From assembly GCA_951802195.1 (NCBI GenBank), contig OX637622.1, positions 620,001 to 684,000 on the forward strand: DNA of 64,000 nt. Direction: 5' to 3'. The stretch's first letter is position 1. Every line of letters begins with the position of its first letter. Shown here piece by piece: positions 44,108 through 57,323 of this stretch. The notes beneath the pieces were generated by a model. It searched no databases, was not told the DNA's origin, and saw only the letters and a list, made by a program, of their open reading frames with translations. Both the position numbers and the translations under genes were made by a program. Source of the stretch: Tausonia pullulans (taxonomy: Eukaryota; Basidiomycota; Tremellomycetes; Cystofilobasidiales; Mrakiaceae).

Positions 44108-44791
44108 GTTGATGCCGGTGCTGGGTGTGTTGGTCGTGCTAGGGGTGGATCGTCGTCGGGGTGCGTTCCTGGTGTTCTCATCTCGCTCTTCCCCCCTCCT
44201 CTTTCCAACCCTCTCCTCTCTTCATCTTTCCCCTACGTTTCCTTCGCCATCCCTTCCTCCCTCCTCTTATTCTCCTCCCCAATCCATTGTGCCATTCCCA
44301 CCTCTTTCGGGAGAGCGCCTCCCTCCCCCCTTCCGCTCCCTCCCAATGAGTATGGTCGTTGTACTTGTAAGTTGCTGGTGGTTCGATGGCTAGAATACAA
44401 AAATGACACCTTGAAAGGGATTTCTTCCATCTACCCCAACTGCTGACTGTAAAGGTCTGGTGTCACCCCTCGGTCTCGTCGCTACCTGCGCTAGCGATTC
44501 TCAAGCGATGCTGATCGATGATGGGGAACTTCTCACAGCCCGCACGTCTCCCCGCCGGATGTGAGGGAACGGATGACGTTTCTTCATAACAATCTGTGGC
44601 ACGGGAGAACGGCACTGTTGAGGGATGCTCGACACGCTTGAGACTCAGGGCAACGCGCGTCCGCCTTCCCTTTCTCGAGGCTGCTCCTCAACCACCAGCA
44701 CGACCCGTTCGGCCCCCAACCCACGGCCCTCCGCCCTCCGACGGCCCACAACCCTACGCCCATATATACAAAGAGGGAGGAACAGAGACTC
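44108..44791. other. Promoter region of the F-BAR gene
   Basis: About 680 bp, strongly C/T-rich near 44180-44350 on the plus strand. CATATATACA just before the start codon resembles a TATA element but is only about 25 nt from the ATG. Nothing else is seen. Confidence 0.4.
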
Positions 44792-47700
44792 ATGTCGCAG
44801 AACGATTGGGTGAACGCCTTCTGGGGCATTGTGAGTCTGGCTGTTTCTCTCCTATATTTGGCCTCGACGCGTCCATACATTCGAGGCGTCGGCCTCGCTT
44901 CCGAGTCGAGGGCATCCCCTTCCCATGTCAGGGCTCTTCAAGGATCCAAAGAACGGGCTCCAGGAGCGAGACTCGTCCTAGCACTCATTGTTGTCGTCAC
45001 CGGTCGCACGAACGAGGCCGACGGCGACCGGCTTTCTTGTTGCTCGCGAGTGATACGCGTATCGTCAACATCCGCGACCCTTTCCTGGACAAATCGCTGA
45101 TGATTGTCGCTCTCTTCCACCGTCAGAACGACGAGGGCTACGAGGTCCTCCTCGGCCGGCTCAAGGTCGCCTCGCGGACCGTCGATGAGATAAGGGGCTT
45201 CTGGAAAGAGCGGTCCGTCCACCCCTTACTTCTCCACCCCCTCCCCGCCATGGTGGCCGACGATGCGCTGTCATCGCGGCCCTCTTCGGCTGTGTCTTCA
45301 AAGAGTTCCCAGCCGCTGACCTGCTCTCTTCTTTCCTCGGCTTGTCCCCATTGCCTCTCTCCCCGCCTCCTACCCTCCCGCCTTCCCTCGCTCCCAATTC
45401 ACCTGTTCACGATGCAGTGCCGTCATTGAGGAGGACTACGCTCGCCGTCTCGCCAAGCTCGCCAAGCAGCCCGTCGGAAGGGACGAGACTGGGTGGATTT
45501 TTCTATCTCATGCTCGCCTATGTGCAACGCTATCCTTGAATGACGCCAGCTGAAACCTTTCTACGATGGCAGCGCACTTCGAACTGCTCTTGATTCGCTT
45601 CGGACAGAGACTGACCAGCAGGCGCAGGCCCACCTTGGGCTGGCGAGCGAAATCAAGTCCCAGGTCGAGGTGAGGAGAAGGAAAAGAAGCACCGCATGCC
45701 CTTGAGTTACCACAGTCGCTCATACCCATGACGTGTTCGCTCGCTCCAGGCGCCCTCGGGCGAGTTCGCGCAGAAGCTCACGGCAATGAAGAAGACTGTG
45801 GGGTTGTCTGTTCCTCTCTGGCCCGTCTAAAACATCCTGACATAGCGGTCTTTACAGTCCCAGAATTCGCTGGAAAAGGCGTACAAGCTCAAGAAGTCGC
45901 AAGAGGGTTATGTCGCAAAGGTCAGTCGCGCCGTACGCCTGCCTCTCGTCACTCAGCCCCTCTTTCGCTCACCTTCTTCCACCCGCCCCCCTCCGGCACC
46001 AGGCTCGGGAAAAGTACGCCCAGGACTGTCACCGCATCAACTCTTATACAGCCCAGACGTCGCTTTCCCAGGGCCGCGAGCTCGACAGAGTTGCGTCCAA
46101 GCTGGAGAAATACCAGGGCAACATTGGCGTCAACGAGCGCGATTTTGCCAACTTTGTCCGCTCGCTAGCCCAGACGACACGCGCATGGGAGGATGAATGG
46201 CGGTCGTTCTGCGATCAGCTCCAGGACCTCGAGGAGGAGCGCGTCGATTTCCTTAAGGATGTCGCCTGGACGTACGCGAACGCTATTTCATCCGTCTGCG
46301 TCACGGACGATGAGGTGGGTGCAGAACGAGAGCAAGCCAGCATGGTGCTGCAGGCTAGTTCAATGACTCAGACTTGACACTACTTTTCCCAGGCTTGTGA
46401 GCGGTTCCGTGAGCGCCTCGAGACAGTCGAGCCTCAGACGGAAACGATGGCCTTTGTCGCCGCATGTGGCACGAGTGCCCACATTCCGGGTTAGTTCCTC
46501 CCTCTCTCTGACTTGCCCTCGACATTGTTGACTTAAAGGCGACCCATTCAGACCCTGCGCCCTTCATCAACTACTCCGAGGGCGACGTGGATCCAACTGA
46601 GCCAACATACCGGGTCGCCGCCTTTCCCCGGCATTCCTCTCGCTCCAACTCTCTGCCGCTCGTCTCGCTTGAGGACCGGCAGCTGTCCCAGCTCCCCGCT
46701 CTGGCTTCCGCGCCTGCCCCGGCTTCTGCCTCTATCAAGGCTCCTGTTCCCGCCCCTGCTCCTGCCCCTCCTCCCGCACCAGCCACCGCTCCTGCCCCTC
46801 AGCCGCCGGTTACCCTTGCCCCTGTCGTTGCTGCTCCGCCTCCCGCCCAGACATCGGAACTGTCAGCCTCCTCCCCTCAGCCGTCGTACTCTTCGCCGAA
46901 TGGCGTCGGAAGCGGAAGCTTTGTTGGCCACGGCGGCCAGAATGGGCTCCATCAGCCGACGTCGCCAGTCCCGCCCGTCCAGAGCCCATCGGTCCCGTCC
47001 TACATGGCGCCTCCCCCCTCTCCTCCCCAGCAGGCGGGCTCATCCGCTTCCCGTCTGAGCCAGCCGGGGGGCGCGCCGGCGCAGCCCACCTTCGCCCAGT
47101 CCCCGACGTCGACAATGTCTCAGTCACCAGCCACGACTGCAACTCCCGCCGAGGATCCTATTGCCAAGGCGCTCGCAGACCTGCAGGCTAAGCGGGCGAG
47201 TCGAGCGGGTAGCATCCGCTCTCGCATCGGCTCCCCCTCCATCAAATCGCCCATGGCAGAGAGCAACTTTGCTCCGCAAGCTCAGGCTCAGGCGTACCTC
47301 GGGGGTGGCGACAACCGGCGGTACTCGACCGTCTCTGTCTCCTCGCAGCAGCAGCGGTCCCATTCGCCTGCTCCTTCGATACAGCAGCAGCAGCAAGGAG
47401 GAGGCTCCATCTCTGGCCACCGACAGACGCCCAGCCTCATCCCGCCCTTGGCGGGCTCAACTTCGGCAGCGCTTGCTCAGTCCCAACAGGAGTTCCAGAA
47501 CCGCAGTCGGCAATCGGTTGATTTCAGCCAAATGGGTAACTCTGTCGTCGGTGCACACCCGGCTTCTCGACCCAGCTCGCCTGCCCCCGGCTCAAGAGCG
47601 CCCTCACCGGCGTTCATGCAGCCGCCTCAGCTTCCGAGCTCGCCGATTCCTGTTGAGGCTGTCCTGGACCGGTACCAGCAATCGTTCCCCGGCGAGGGCC

Positions 47701-49053
47701 CGCGGTCCCGCAGGGGCTCAAACGCCTCGAGGACGTCGTACCACTCGGCCATGGGCTCGACCTCGCAGGCTCAGGACGCCCTTCGTAGCCCAAGCCCTGG
47801 ACTGGGTCGTGAGGGCTTTGTCGGTATCGGAGCCGGAGGTCGTAGTCCGAGTCCTGAACCTTCGATGAGGTCGCCATCGCCTGCGCCCAGTGGGCAGCGC
47901 CACTGGCAGCAGCCCCCTCCTAGGCAGCCGTCGCCTGGACCCCAGCAGCAGCAACAACACTGGCAGCAGCCGCCCCCTCGTCAGCCTTCCCCGGCGCCCC
48001 AGCAGCAGCCGCCGCCCGCGAGGCAGCCTTCGCCTGTCCCGAGCGGCCACCATGGCGCGCCCCTTGCTAGGCAGCCATCCCCCAGTCCTATCCACCGTCA
48101 GAGCTCGGGTATCTCGCTTGCCCCCGACGGATCGGTTGCGCACGATTCGATGGCTGAGGCCTACCGCCGGCAGCAGCTCGAGCAGCAGCAGCAGCATTCG
48201 GCCCGCCAGACGAGCATCCCGCCGCCTGCGTCGCCGATGCACCAGCCGCAGCGGCCGGCGTCTGTGGGACCACCTCCTCCCCAGCAACACCAGCAGGTCC
48301 CCTACGGCTACACCTCGCCTCCGCCCGTTGGTCAGCAGCCCGCGCAGTATGGCTATCCCCAGCAGCAGCAGCCTGGCTACCCGCCGTACGGCCAGCAGCC
48401 ACCCCAGCAACAGCCCGCATACCCTGGCTACAGCGCACCGCTGCCTCAGGCTCAGCCGCCCTACCACCCAGGATACGGACAGCCGCTGGGCGCTGCCGCT
48501 GCTGCTGTTTCGCCCGTCCAGCGGGCTGTCAGTCCTGCGCCTCACACGCAGCGTGCCGCTAGTCCCGCACCGCATATGCAGCAACACCACCACCAGCAGC
48601 CGCCGTACCAACAGCAGCAGCAGCAACAACAACAGCCGATGCGTGCGCCGAGTCCAGCCCCGCCGGTCGCCCAACAGGCTCCGAGCCCCGCGGAACAGGT
48701 CACCGAGGAGGGGAAGCCCGTCATCTTCTATGGTTCGTTGCGAACGTGTGTGCTGTTTGTGGCTTGACATCAGATCGCTCATTCGTCTCGAACGCCCACA
48801 GTCAAGGCGCTCTACGACTACACGGCAACGATCGATGAGGAGTTTGACTTCCAGGCGGGCGACATCATCGCCGTCACAGCCATCCCGGAGGACGGCTGGT
48901 GGTCGGGCGAGCTATTAGACGAGTCAAGGCGAATCCCTGGCAAGAGCGTCTTCCCTAGCAATTTTGTCACGGTTCGTTCCGCCTCTGGCTTGACCCCAGA
49001 CTGGCTGGACTGGTTACTGAAGATCGTTCCTCCTTTCTTTGTAGATGTTCTGA
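44792..49053 (+). CDS. F-BAR and SH3 domain protein (Cdc15/Hof1/Bzz1-like)
   Basis: A PCH-family membrane-bending adaptor linking membrane to actin at endocytic sites or the division ring. Exon 1 is 44792-44830 (MSQNDWVNAFWGI), exon 2 starts at 45127 with NDEGYEVLLGRLKVASRTVD. The FCH/F-BAR helices continue as AVIEEDYARRLAKLAKQPVG, LRTALDSLRTETDQQAQAHL, LEKAYKLKKSQEGYVAK and RINSYTAQTSLSQGRELDRV, ending near DAVEPQTETMAFVAACGTSA-like text at 46460. A central disordered region of about 700 residues (46590-48730) is Pro/Gln/Ser-rich, with repeated SPSP, PPRQPSP and poly-Gln. The C-terminal SH3 reads VKALYDYTATIDEEFDFQAG to PEDGWWSGELLDESRR and KSVFPSNFV, then MF and stop after a last intron. 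Which F-BAR subgroup it belongs to cannot be settled by eye: one SH3 favours Hof1/Cdc15/Imp2. Confidence 0.85.
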
Positions 49054-49360
49054 TTGAGGACGTGGCGAAGCGAGCACTAGCATGCACCTAAAGGCAGAGA
49101 CGATAGACGGATGAGGAGCGAAGGATTTCTGCACCACGTACACACGAAACGAAATTTGAGACGGATCAATTTATACAATCTTGTTTTCCTGCGATTGCTT
49201 TTTGAACACGACGCGTCCGAACGAAACGCGTCCGACAACGCGTGGAGCTCAGTCTGGGCGGCAGACAGGCAAGGGGACCTGTGAGGCAACCCAATGCCTC
49301 CCTCCTCCCTATCCCCATAACACCCACCTCACTCCACCTCCGCCTCCATCGCCGAAATTG

Positions 49361-52300
49361 ATGGCCCAGCTCCCTCCACCGCAGTCCCGGCGACCAACTA
49401 AAGAGAATCAAGAAAAGCTCTTCTTCGAGTCGGATGGAGAGGAGGAGAAGGAGAAGCAGCAGCAGCAGGCTTCGAGGTCTGGCGACCTAGCCTCATCGGG
49501 AACGGCTGTGGGCGACGACGACGAGGAGCAAAAGTCCTCGATCAACGCCAAGAAGGAAGATGACGACGATCAAGACGCCTATATCCCTCCGGACGACCAC
49601 CCCATGGACTTTGACGACGAGGATGACTTCTTTGCCGTTGGCAGCAGTACCTCGGTGGCGGCGGCGCATCGTTCCAAGCCCAAGACGCCCGTGCCAGCGA
49701 TGGCCAAGACCAAGACCGCTAAGGATAAGGTTCGTAAACGGGTCAGGATGGATTCAGACAACGAGGACAATGTTGAGATTGTCGCCGAAGGTGAGTCGCG
49801 GACAAAGAAACGCTCGGGTGTGAGACGAGGCAGCCCGGTGGGAGGGTGACTGACAGATGGGTCGAACATGTCGTCTCTCGCATGCTTACCATCCCAACAG
49901 CCCCCCAAACCCCCTCTAGACCATCGGATCTTCTGCCGAAGGAGGGCGGCTTCATCGGGGAGTGGGTGGCGGAGGGATACGCTATGTCGAAAGGTGCGTG
50001 ACGCGACTGTCCGTCAATCAACTCTTGTTCGTCGCTGACGACGCGGTTTCTTCAGGGAAGGGCTACTGCCAACCTGGCTCCAAGGTCATTCTCAAGCGCT
50101 ATGTCCCACCATCGGTCCAGCAGGAACCAGCCAAAAAGAAGGGCCAGCAGACGCTCTCATTCCTAGTGCGTGCTATGCGCCTATGCGGTGGTGTGCGCGT
50201 ATGCCTGACAGCTCGTTGCTCTCCATCGTGCGCATTCATGCAGAAAAAGCCCTCTGCTAGGCCGCTTGCAAAGAACATCGCCAAGCCCAACAACATAGTC
50301 CGATTCACCAATGAGGGAGGCTTCGGTTCGTTGTTACGTCTGTCTGGCGTTGTTGCGATGGCCGACTGTCTGACCGCCCTCGCCCTACATATATAGAGAT
50401 CGGCAAGTTCCCTCAGAAGACGTGCGACCTTCTCGCCCCCTTGCTCGACCAGGACATCCTGTGAGACTGCCTTCCACTTGAGACAGGCGCAAAGGTTTGT
50501 ATGGCTAATTCACGTCATATCCGCCAAGGCACATCACTGGCACTGTTGTTCACTGCGACGTCCCGCTCAAGGCCATTGGCGACACGATCGTCCTCTCACT
50601 CGAGGTCTACCTCAAGCCCAAGGCGTTTGAACCTGTCCCGCCGCCGGCGACGCCGGCGAAAGAGGAGCAGAGGAACCAGGCGTTCGGCGAGGTCAAGGAG
50701 ACTGAGGCGGAGAAGGCCCTCAGCCGGAGAAAGACAGCCTTATTGGCCATCTTTGGCGAGTTCAGGCGGCGCTAAGACACAAGGCGCCTAGCTCATCCGC
50801 TCCCCTCCTCTCTATCAGATCACGTTGGCATTACCCCGCGCCGCTCGAGCGCCTTGGCATCCCGCGCGAAGGACCCCGAGGTGGCTAAGGAGACGATCGA
50901 GCTTTTCGAGCGCAGCGGTAAGCGGCGTGGCTCGTCCGCATCCTCCTCCTCGAGTGGCTGCGAACGTTCGGCGAGCCCGATGAATGAACGGTCGACGATC
51001 TCGGAGAAGGGACACAAAGCCGACGTAAAGGGCAAGGGCAAGGAGAAGGCTCTCGCAGAAGAGAGCGAGGAGGACAGTGGCGACGAGACGGACATCGACG
51101 AGCACGCCGTAGAGAGTTTGTTTGCCAAGTGAGTGCGATATTCTCGACTCGCTCATACGACCTCGCTCTTCTGCTGATATTGCCCGTGTTTTCTTCTGCC
51201 AGGGCGCAGCGAGACGATACCACACTCGGGATAATGTTCGTCTTTGGATCCTTGCGTGCTCGGCATTCACTGACTGGACCGACATGTCCTTTTGCCAGGG
51301 AACCCTCCGAGACCTTCACCTACACTCTCAGACCGTACCAGAAGGTGCGAAGTCGTCGTGTTTGTCGATCGATCGTAAAGCGGAAACTGACGATTCGGTG
51401 TCATTCGCTCTCCAGCAAGCTCTCAAGTGCATTCGCTTCCTTGTTTATCTCTTCCATTCCTTTGATTGAACCTCTGGTCCTCACACAGGTGGATGTCGGA
51501 CATCGAGCTTGGCGTCAAGTCTGGCCGCGAGATGTCGCTGCACCCTCTGTGCGTCCATCATCCGTGCTTCATTAGGATCCAGCTCTGACCTATCATCTCC
51601 CTGTTTGTTTCTCCAGATGGAGCGAGTGAGTGGAACATTTTCTTTTCCGCTCCTGCGCATGCTCATTCTTATTTTGATCGCCAGGTACACCTTTGCGACG
51701 CCGAAGAAGCCGTGGACTGAGGGCGAGGTCATCGACGTTGACGATGGCTGGAGCGACGGTGGCTTGTCCTCTTTAATCCCCTTCCGACAGTCAGACGGCT
51801 TACGCGTCTCCTGCTTCAGAACTGCCCTTTTTCTACAACCCATACTCGGGCGAGCTCTCTCTGACATTCCCGCGCGCCGACTACGTCTGCCGCGGCGGAA
51901 TTCTCGCTGACTCAATGGTCAGTTGCAGCTTAAATTCTATCTTCCCGCAAGATGTCACTTTTTAACTTGAGATTTCGACCATCAGGGCATGGGCAAGACG
52001 CTGTGAGCCGGATTCTGCTCTCATATGTTTCTGAGTCCACCAAGCTGACGACGACCACCAGCATGATGGCTTCGCTCATTCACACCAACCGTGAATCTAC
52101 CAACATCAACACGAGCCCCGAAAATATCGACTCCAAGCCGTCCTCGTTCAAAGCGGCTGCAGCGGTCCCGCCGAGGCGGAAGCCCCGCCGACAGCTCACC
52201 CTCGATACGTCCTTTCGACCTGTCAAGGTCGAGACGATCGAGCGCGACATCGAGATCATCGAGGACAAGCCGACAACGACGCTTGTAGTCTGTCCCGTCA

Positions 52301-55047
52301 GTCTGCTGAATCAGTGGGAAAGCGAGCTGCTGAAGAGCGCTGCGGCGAATTCTTTGTCGGTCTTCAGTGAGTGGTGCTGTCTGCTCCATGTTTGGCAGGC
52401 TGTTGTCGACTGAGACGTATCTTTGTCCTTGAAGTCTATCACGGACCCTCGCGCGGATCTTCGCTCGAGGCGGTCCTCGACCCAGGAAGCCGTGTTAAGG
52501 CCGACGTTATCATTGTGTGTCGACGTCCGGTCCCTGACCAAGATCCTGATGCTGACCCTGATTTGCTCTACTCAGACGTCCTACGGGTAAGGAAGGGAGG
52601 AGCTCTCGTGCTGCTGCAGAAGTAGACCCTGACCCGCCTCCATCTCTTCCCTATCTTTCCCAGAGTCCTAGGCAGCGAGCACGAAAAGTGGACGCAGCGG
52701 CGTAAGAAGAAGACCTCGATGTCAGACGAGCCAACCTCGCTCTTCAGCTGTACGTCAAGCTTTCCATGCTCGCTCCCTACAATCACTGATATGTGATCAT
52801 GCCTCTTGCAGACGAGTGGTTGAGAGTTGTTCTCGGTGAGCCTTCTCCGAATCCTCCTCTGAACTCATCGTTAAAGCCCAAATTTTCAAGATGAGGCCCA
52901 CAACATTAAGAGTCGATCGACCAAGGCTGCTAAAGCGTGCTACGCTCTCTCAGCCCAGAGGCGCTGGTGCCTGACCGGAACACCCGTGAGTCCCTTGTGA
53001 CGGACTGCTCCGGGCTTGACTGATTACAGTCTGCTCGCTCAACAGATTCAAAACCGGCTCGAGGATCTCTACAGCCTGCTCTGCTTCCTCCGCCTCGAGC
53101 CCTGGGGCCACTTCAGCTTCTTCCGCTCGTCAGTCGGCCTACCTACCTCTTGACATTCAGCGAACCTCTGCCTTGCTCAATCTTCCCTCTCCCAGCTTCA
53201 TAACTGTGCCGTTCCAGAACAAAGACCCCTCGGCAATCGACGTCGTCCAGTTCATCCTCGAGTCGTGCCTCCTCCGTCGGGACAAGACGATGCGCGACGT
53301 GGACGGCCAGATGATTGTTGAGCTTCCGCCCAAGACGGTCGAATTTGAGTACCTCAAGTTCAGCGAGTCCGAGCGCAAGGTCTACGACCAGCTCTACACG
53401 GCAATCAAGCGGCAGTACTTAGGCTACAGCAAAGGTTCGTGTTTCGACCATCTCGTTGCTCGCGTTCGCCTGGCTGACCTTGCGCTACCTCGCAATCATC
53501 AGCCGGCGCGGTCGGCAAGAATATCAGCCAAATCTTCGCCCTTCTTATGAAGCTCCGGCAGGCCGCCCTGCATCCTCTCCTCGTTAGAACCGCCCTCGAA
53601 GGCAGCCAGGGTCTCTTTGATGACGACGACGCGGACGGTGGCCCGCTCGCGCTTGCTGATATTGAAGACGAGCCTGGGTCGAATGACACCAACATCTTCC
53701 GCAAGCAGGCGCTTGAGGCGCTAGCGGCGGGCAGCGGAGAGGAACAAGATCTCGAGTGCGCGCTGTGCTTTGAGGAAATGGACCCGCCGGCGATGCACAA
53801 GGAGTGCGGTGAGCGGCCTGTTCTCCTCTCCCCCCTCTCCCTCGTTTAGCCATCTTCTTTCTCTGACGGGCCACTTACAGGCCATATGGGCTGCAAGGCG
53901 TGTCTCATCAAGGGCTTGAAGGACCTTGGCAGAGGCAAGCGGGGTTGCATGATCTGCGAAACGGTCGTCTCGGACAGAGAGATCGTCGAGGTCCGTCGGC
54001 ACAACATATTTGGTTCTGACGAGGAGGGAGCTGCCGAGATTGCCTCAGTGACGCTCTGTGAGTCCAACCTGCACAACAATGGTGATGGATGGTGGACATT
54101 GACCGACCTTCTCTCTCCGAACAACCTCAGTGAAAAACAACTTTGAATCGTCGACCAAGATCGATGCGCTCGTCAAGAATCTGAGGCGGGTCCAAGACGA
54201 CGAGCCCGCCTTCAAGGCTCTCGTCTTTAGTCACTTTACTGTCCGTCTCCGTCTTCTTTTTCAGTGCGGTGGACTTTCTGACTTAATAAATTTGCTTTTC
54301 AGTCCTTCCTCGATATCATTGAGCGCGCCCTCAAACGCGAAGGCTTCCGTTTCCTTCGGCTCGACGGCTCAATGACTGTCCCGCAGAGGCAGATCGCCGT
54401 CAAAGAGTTCGAGAAGCCGAACAAGCGACCAGTTGTTTTCCGTGCGTGTCGAACCTCGAGAACCAAACTGGATCACCAACTGACCAATCAATCTGTTGCT
54501 CAGTCCTCTCGGTCAAGGCGGGTGGTGTGGGGATCAATCTCACCTCGGCCAACTACGTGTCAGCGCACTCGTCGTTCCCTCACCTTTGCTTCACCACTGA
54601 CATTTTGGTATCACCTCTCCAGCTTTATGATGGACCTCTGGTGAGACTTCACTGAGACTTTACTGAGCTCGAGCTCCTTGAGATCCGTTCTGACTGACTT
54701 GTTCACTCCTCAGGTGGAACGTCGCCATTGAAGATCAGGCCGTCGATCGTTGCCATCGTATAGGCCAGACTCGACCCGTCCACGTCACTAAGTTCATTGT
54801 GAGTGACGAGGCGTCTTGTTTTCGTTGGCCTTGATTGACTGTTTCCACCCAGGTCGATCACACGATTGAAAACCGAATCATCAACATACAGGTGCGTGTC
54901 CGAGCACTAAGGCCGCCCACAGATCATGCGCTGACTTTGGTTTCTCATCAGAATCGCAAGTCCGCGATCGTCACAAACGCGATGGGCGCGAGCAAGGAGG
55001 GCAGCACGGAAGCCCAGGCGAACCTGCAGCTGATGTTTGAGGACTAA
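49361..55047 (+). CDS. RAD5: DNA repair ATPase and E3 ubiquitin ligase Rad5
   Basis: Acts in error-free post-replication repair: polyubiquitylates PCNA and reverses stalled forks. Start [19 protein letters not shown] at 49361. Domains in order: acidic disordered N-terminus; HIRAN domain ([18 protein letters not shown], then [16 protein letters not shown], to [16 protein letters not shown] near 50610); linker rich in Ser/Glu; SNF2 ATPase with LRPYQKQALKWM-like start, motif [14 protein letters not shown] split by an intron near 51916, motif Ia [18 protein letters not shown], motif II DEAHNI (restored across an intron near 52890), motif [23 protein letters not shown]; a RING domain inserted between ATPase lobes ([26 protein letters not shown] near 53755-53965); C-terminal helicase with [30 protein letters not shown] and [12 protein letters not shown]. 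It ends LQLMFED. Domain order is that of Rad5/HLTF. Confidence 0.95.
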
Positions 55048-55288
55048 GGGCGGGGCCAGAAAGACCGAGAGAAATTGCTTGCTTGATTCTTTGTCTGCAT
55101 GGGGCTTTCGTTCTTTTTTTCGAAGACCGCTACATCGTTTGCCGAGTTGCGTGAGGTATTCGCCAGAGGAAGAGGTCGCGAGGAGAGGTCATGCCTGGTT
55201 CGACGCGTCGCGTCCGGCCTACAACGAAGGCTGGACGTGTGGGTCCACCTCAACCTCCACCTCTTCCGACTCGGACTTGTCAACAACT

Positions 55289-57323
55289 ATGCTCTCGACG
55301 ACATCTCCTATTCATACTCTCGTCAAGCATCTGGAGACGCTCACTCCCCCCAGCGCAGAGGGCTCACCGCCGGTGGTCGAGGAAGACCTCGAGTGGACGC
55401 TCGACGTCCCCCGAACTCGTCATGTCCTCGAATTCCTTGCAGATGTTGTAGCAAGCGCAGGGGTGGAGGATGTGGGCTTGGAGAGGGAGGAGAGAGAGAT
55501 GTGAGTGAGCTGGTGTCTAAAAGTTATAGTTTCGACTCGTCCTCCGCTCATCGGCTGACTTGCTCGTTGTTCTCACAGCCTGGATCGGGCTGTCTCTCTT
55601 GGGCTTCTCAAGAAAGACCCATTTTCACCTTCAAAGTGGCCGTCGCCTCCTCCAGCAGACTATCTGAGGCCCTCACAGCTTGCGTGAGTCGCAAGACAGA
55701 CGCGTCGTCGATATATCTTCCAAGGCCTGACCCGATACTTTCCGCTTTGGGACTCTCCAGCGACATCAGGGATCATCAACTGGCCACAATGGCGCTCAAG
55801 GAGCGTCAGGTCCAGCAGCTTAAATCCAGAATTTCGTTTCTCCAGTCAGTTTACGGGACTCAGCATGTCCAATCAACAAACTGCTGATCATGGCTGTCAT
55901 CAGACGAGAAGCAAATCGCCGGACCTCCATCCGGATGAGTCAAGAGAACTACAACGCTCGAATAGAGGCTCAAATCGACAGCTCCAGGGAAGCGCTTCTT
56001 GATCTTCAGCTCCGGGTGAGCTTTCACTCTACATTTGGTAGAGAGCGGCGGACAAACGATCTGACGTTGTCACCACATCCAAGGCTGGCTCTACCATTAT
56101 CCCTGACGTCGAACATCAGATCAGCTCCGCTTGCAAGCCTCAAACTCCATTGCCCGCATCAGAGAGCGTCTCTCACATCGAGGCTCTTCTCCAAACGTCA
56201 GAAGCCCTCCTGGTGTCCCTCATCGAGCTGGGCGACGAGGCGCTACCGGAAGAGCAGAATCCAACTATCAAGGCCGAGCTTGGAGAGGAAGCTGTTCAGC
56301 TAGCTCGAGCTCTGGACGAACGTCGACTGGCACTAGAGGAGGAGGCTTGGGAGATGGAGATGGAGAAGGTGCTTGCTGAGGAAATGGAGTTGGCAGCTGA
56401 TGCTTCGTCGTCCGTCGGGAATGATGGGAAGACGCTTGTGCAGGAGCTCGTCCAGGCTGGAGTACAGCATGACCGGCTCGAAGAGACGACAATGGGTTTG
56501 GCGGACCTTCGATTAGTCAGTGGCTGCTCTCAGTCTTAAGAGTGCACTGATGCTGATGTGTGCACTTTTTGTCAGGTCAAGGCCTCTCTCACTCAAAGTC
56601 TCCTTCCAGCTTCCCTCGTGGTTCATGCTCTCCTCAAGAATGATGCCGACGCCGCAGAAGAGCTTGATGTCAAGCTCGTGACTTTACAGCGTCAGATGGG
56701 CGAACTCGGCAAACTCGAAGCCGCAAAACTCTCCGACTCCTCACCATCATCCTTGAATGACAAAGGAGGCAAACTGCCTGGTAAAATCCTTGCCTTCTTC
56801 TCAGGCTTTTACTACAAATTCCTGACCGAGTTTTTCTAGGCGCCCTCGCTCACCTGCTTCGCGCCCAGCCAGTCGCTGGAACATTCTCGCACCCCCACCC
56901 CATCGACACCCCGGAGGACCTCGAGTTGGCCCTAGCCTACCTCACTAAAATTGTCATTGAGGCAGAAAGAACCTTTTTGCAAGGTATTTCTTCAGAGACG
57001 CAGCTCGCCAGCTTGCGCGACCTGTACGTCACTCTCCTCCTTCGCCTCAGCATCCAAACTTGACACCCCCCCGCTCTCCCTTTCTCAGCGCCAAATACTT
57101 TGGCCCAACTATGCAAGCCGTCCTTAGCAACACCCCAACACCGCTCCACCCCCTTCTGGCGTCATCTCAAGTGGTCCAAAGGGAGGAAAGCGAGCTCGCA
57201 AGACGGTACGAGCAGGAAGTCCAGCTGCTCCGTGAGAAGCACAAAAGTGGTGTTGATGGGGCGGCGAAGAAAAAGGTGGAAAGGCTGGTGAAGGAGAACC
57301 CGCCGGTGCCGAAGAAGGCTTGA
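55289..57323 (+). CDS. Probable augmin subunit, HAUS3-like coiled-coil protein
   Basis: A helical protein with several short introns, start MLSTTSPIHTLVKHLETL, end KENPPVPKKA. The N-terminus has EEDLEWTLDVPRTRHVLEF then LADVVASAGVE and a charged REEREI helix, resembling the HAUS3 opening in which a short helix is followed by DFDWLF..FLKWFC. The remainder is heptad-like: KERQVQQLKSRISFLQ, SQENYNARIEAQIDSSREAL, ARALDERRLALEEEAWEMEM, RYEQEVQLLREKHKS. Augmin loads gamma-tubulin on spindle microtubules, and HAUS3 is a long coiled-coil core subunit. The assignment is by shape and N-terminal pattern only; another spindle or kinetochore coiled-coil protein is possible. It follows RAD5 by 240 bp on the same strand. 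Confidence 0.5.
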
